Both the position numbers and the translations under genes were made by a program. This document shows positions 61,601-64,000 of a DNA stretch of 64,000 bases, one piece after another. The notes under the pieces are model-generated. The model had not been told where the DNA came from, made no database searches, and saw nothing but the letters and a program-made list of their open reading frames with translations. The first letter of the stretch is position 1; each line of letters opens with the position of its first letter. The DNA lies in NCBI GenBank assembly GCA_030762175.1, contig CM060831.1, positions 74,116,001-74,180,000 on the forward strand, given 5' to 3'. This DNA is from Metallyticus violacea (lineage: Eukaryota > Arthropoda > Insecta > Mantodea > Metallyticidae).

Positions 61601-61909
61601 AAGCCAAAGAAATTCACACAAACACGAACAGGTTTCGCGCCTTGCTTTAAAAATTAAAAATATACATCTACTATTGACTGGTTCAAATTCACCTGCCAAC
61701 GCATGCCATCTGCTACTATTTGAAAGTTTAAAACATTTATTTACATTGGTAAGTTTAAAGTTCACTGTACAAATGGCTGGCGAGTTCATTCGCCTAAAGT
61801 ATGTGAAAATAGGGACTTTATTAACCCTCGCCAACGGTATGTTTTTTAAGAAGTGGCATAACATTCATCCCTTTCTTTTGCGTGGGGTTTATTGCCCCCT
61901 TGGCGCTAC

Positions 61910-63440
61910 CCTCTTTCTGGTTGGGCTACCGTAGAAAGCTACACCAGAGTATTTTCTCTTTTAAAGACATATGCTTACAACATATATATTATATTTATAT
62001 TTCAGAGGGATTGGGCAGTATGAACTGTTTCAACCTTCATTTCCTAGGACTAAAATCACGTGCGATTTGAATTATATGCACAATTTCAAATATTATTCTT
62101 GACGATTTCAGTTTCCGCCGCATTGAAACTTACTGGTTTAACCCCTGAATGCTTCCAAATATACTTTATCTGGAATGCATAACTAAAACAGCTGCCTTTA
62201 TTTTCTTTAGGCGGGATACATGTGAGAATGTTTCTACATACCCAGCTGTAAGGTATATTTTCCTTTGCAGCTGTTTACAAATTTCTCTTAGCCCGCACCA
62301 GCCCAATGCTGTTTTAGTGTTTATAAATTGCGCACATGTCGGAAAGAACCATTAACGACCAAACCGACAGAAATTATTTTGTTTATACGCTTTACCGATC
62401 TGTACTTCACATGAGGTTTCCAGCCTTTGTTCGTAAAGTATGTTTGTGAGGATTTATTCAATCTTAAATTGGACTTACACACAGTATAAGAGGAAAAATA
62501 TTGAAACTACAACTTTCACCGTTTGTAGTTGCAAGCTTATCCACGTAAATAACAAGCACTTAACTTACTTAAAATTATCACGTGAAATTGTATTCAAATA
62601 CTAAATGAAAAACTATGCATTCACATCTGTGACATGTATGAATTTGAAAATGTCACAATTAAGAATTAAAAAAGTTAATACGGAAGCTTAAATGTAAGTA
62701 ACTAAGTCGAGTTTTTGTGTTTTTGAATAAGTTTTACTCTTTCGTGAGCTGTTGTAAACAGTACGTTTTTATATCGTTTTGACGAAAATTAGCACGGAAA
62801 TACTCCTCAGCCTTAAATTTTTGACTCTGTAGACGAGTCTGCCGCTATCTCCATCATAACCCAAACATTATAAAAGAGCCATGAAAAATCAAAGAACGTG
62901 AAAGTGTTACTTAACTTATAGAGGTATGTTGCCCGTAATTCTGGCCATGTTTTCAAAAACTTTCTCACCTCTTCGTTCGATTGTTCACATCCGCAACACT
63001 TCAAGATCTGAGCAAAAGTGAGCACGTATACTTAACGAAAAGAAAACTTGTTAAATATTTGTGTTTGTCAAATTATAGTTATGCATTATTACGCGTAAGA
63101 AGAATGTTATATTTAATGAACACAACGAAGGAATTAAATTTCAATAAGAAAATACGTACACCAAAACTTTGTTAAACTGCAAGAATTAAGTTAATTATTA
63201 AATTTCAGCTCAAAATATCGTTAGGTGCTTGTTATTTTTAATCTTCTTCTTTTCTCCTGTAGTACAGGTAAAAACAACATTAACCACTTAAAAATATTCA
63301 TCTGATTTATTTATTTATGTAGACTACAAAAATATCTGTCTAAATTCATCCCTTTCAGCCAAATAGTTCGTAATTTCCTTTGAAATGACTGTTTTTTGAA
63401 AACTTTTATTGTTTCCTGCGGCCAAATTCACAGTACTCTC
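61910..63440. other. no gene recognised
   Basis: AT-rich, with chance frames only. I found no SINE, LINE or transposase fragments. Confidence 0.4.
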
Positions 63441-63443
63441 TTC

Positions 63444-63444
63444 C

Positions 63445-63476
<32 letters not shown>

Positions 63477-63495
63477 TTTGCTTATATATAAGCAA
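63444..63495. repeat. TA-rich simple sequence ending in an 18-bp palindrome
   Basis: A TATATA run is followed by the perfect palindrome TTGCTTATATATAAGCAA at 63478-63495. Confidence 0.85.
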
Positions 63496-63837
63496 TAAGT
63501 ATGCCCTTCCATTTAATAGCATAGAAAACTGACCTTCCACATGTTACAGATTTTTCTATTGTAAATGAAAGCAAAATACCAAGATTTCAACTGAATAGAG
63601 CTGTTTATTTTTTAATATTGTTTAGTAAATCCACATTTATTTACTTATTTATTTCAGGGTAGTAAATGTTCAATACTTACAATTATGCAAACATTATTAA
63701 ACATGCAAATATAATTTAGCAATTTACTATATTCACTCCAAACCTTCTTAAAAATATTTCAGACTTGTAATTTAAACCATTTTTTCAACTTATTCTAAGA
63801 ACATTATATCATATATACAGTTTGTATTTTTTTTTGT

Positions 63838-64000
63838 GTGTGTGTGTACGTACGAACGTTCTTTAACATCTCAGGATATCAGCGTTCCACTCAATTACGG
63901 GCGTGAAGCAGCCGATAAATTTTGCCTCTTCTTTCAAGCTTGAGGTTTATTACCACGGGATCCAAGACTTTACTTTCCTTGTATTTAGGATTTTTACGCG
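63838..64000 (-). repeat. SINE-A copy, cut by window end
   Basis: Minus orientation. After a GTGTGTGTGT run come GTTCTTTAACATCTCAGGAT, GGGCGTGAAGCAGCC and GGATTTTTACGC. It has an internal deletion in the TTTGC/CTCTTC region. The tRNA head, if present, lies beyond the window. Confidence 0.85.

Overview
This window looks like arthropod, probably insect, genomic DNA from a large, repeat-rich genome. It is strongly AT-rich and has no long open reading frame that reads as an intact host gene. It has no operon-like gene packing and no rRNA or functional tRNA gene. The repeats are typical of arthropods: three tRNA-derived SINE families, several lineages of mariner/Tc1/IS630-type transposons, degenerate non-LTR retrotransposon reverse transcriptases, LTR elements with a TGGCGCC-type primer-binding site, a DUF7869-type transposon ORF, and a short run of TTAGG, the ancestral arthropod telomere motif. 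I cannot name the species. Family names come from reading translated fragments by eye, without any database search.

Layout. 1-6 kb: mostly unique AT-rich DNA with weak minus-strand exon candidates (5.1-5.7 kb) and a head-to-head SINE pair (3.36-3.88 kb). 6-8.3 kb: two different mariner transposase relics. 9.9-13 kb: four copies or fragments of the main SINE (called SINE-A here). 15.8-16.9 kb: a non-autonomous IS630/mariner element (MITE-M) and a LINE tail. 20-22.7 kb: SINE-C, SINE-B and a decayed LINE reverse transcriptase whose 3' part runs into a 540-bp GAT/GAG microsatellite. 24.3-25 kb: a GTAT microsatellite and a degenerate AATTAAATAC-rich minisatellite. 26.5-29.5 kb: a minus-strand Tc1-like relic and a second MITE-M. 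31.6-32 kb: a ladder of tetranucleotide repeats. 32.9-33.6 kb: an LTR with primer-binding site. 39-41 kb: AT palindromes and the DUF7869-type relic. 42.2-43 kb: a third mariner lineage. 44.4-46.8 kb: a segmental tandem duplication and a 141-145 bp tandem array.

46.8-64 kb: more SINE-A, a higher-GC stretch with a TATA box and possible splice acceptors (47.4-48.8 kb), three more MITE-M copies, two more IS630-type relics, a second SINE-B, a second LINE tail, and a minus-strand LTR that shares the primer-binding-site junction of the 33-kb LTR.

No functional gene network can be described. Almost everything recognisable is a dead or non-autonomous mobile element. SINE-A, SINE-B and SINE-C would have depended on LINE reverse transcriptases in trans, and MITE-M on a full-length relative for transposase. 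The simplest reading is an intergenic or large-intron region. The few candidate host exons are flagged with low confidence. The least explained structures are the 46.2-46.8 kb tandem array with its matching flanks, the 44.4/44.7 kb duplication, and the paired LTRs.
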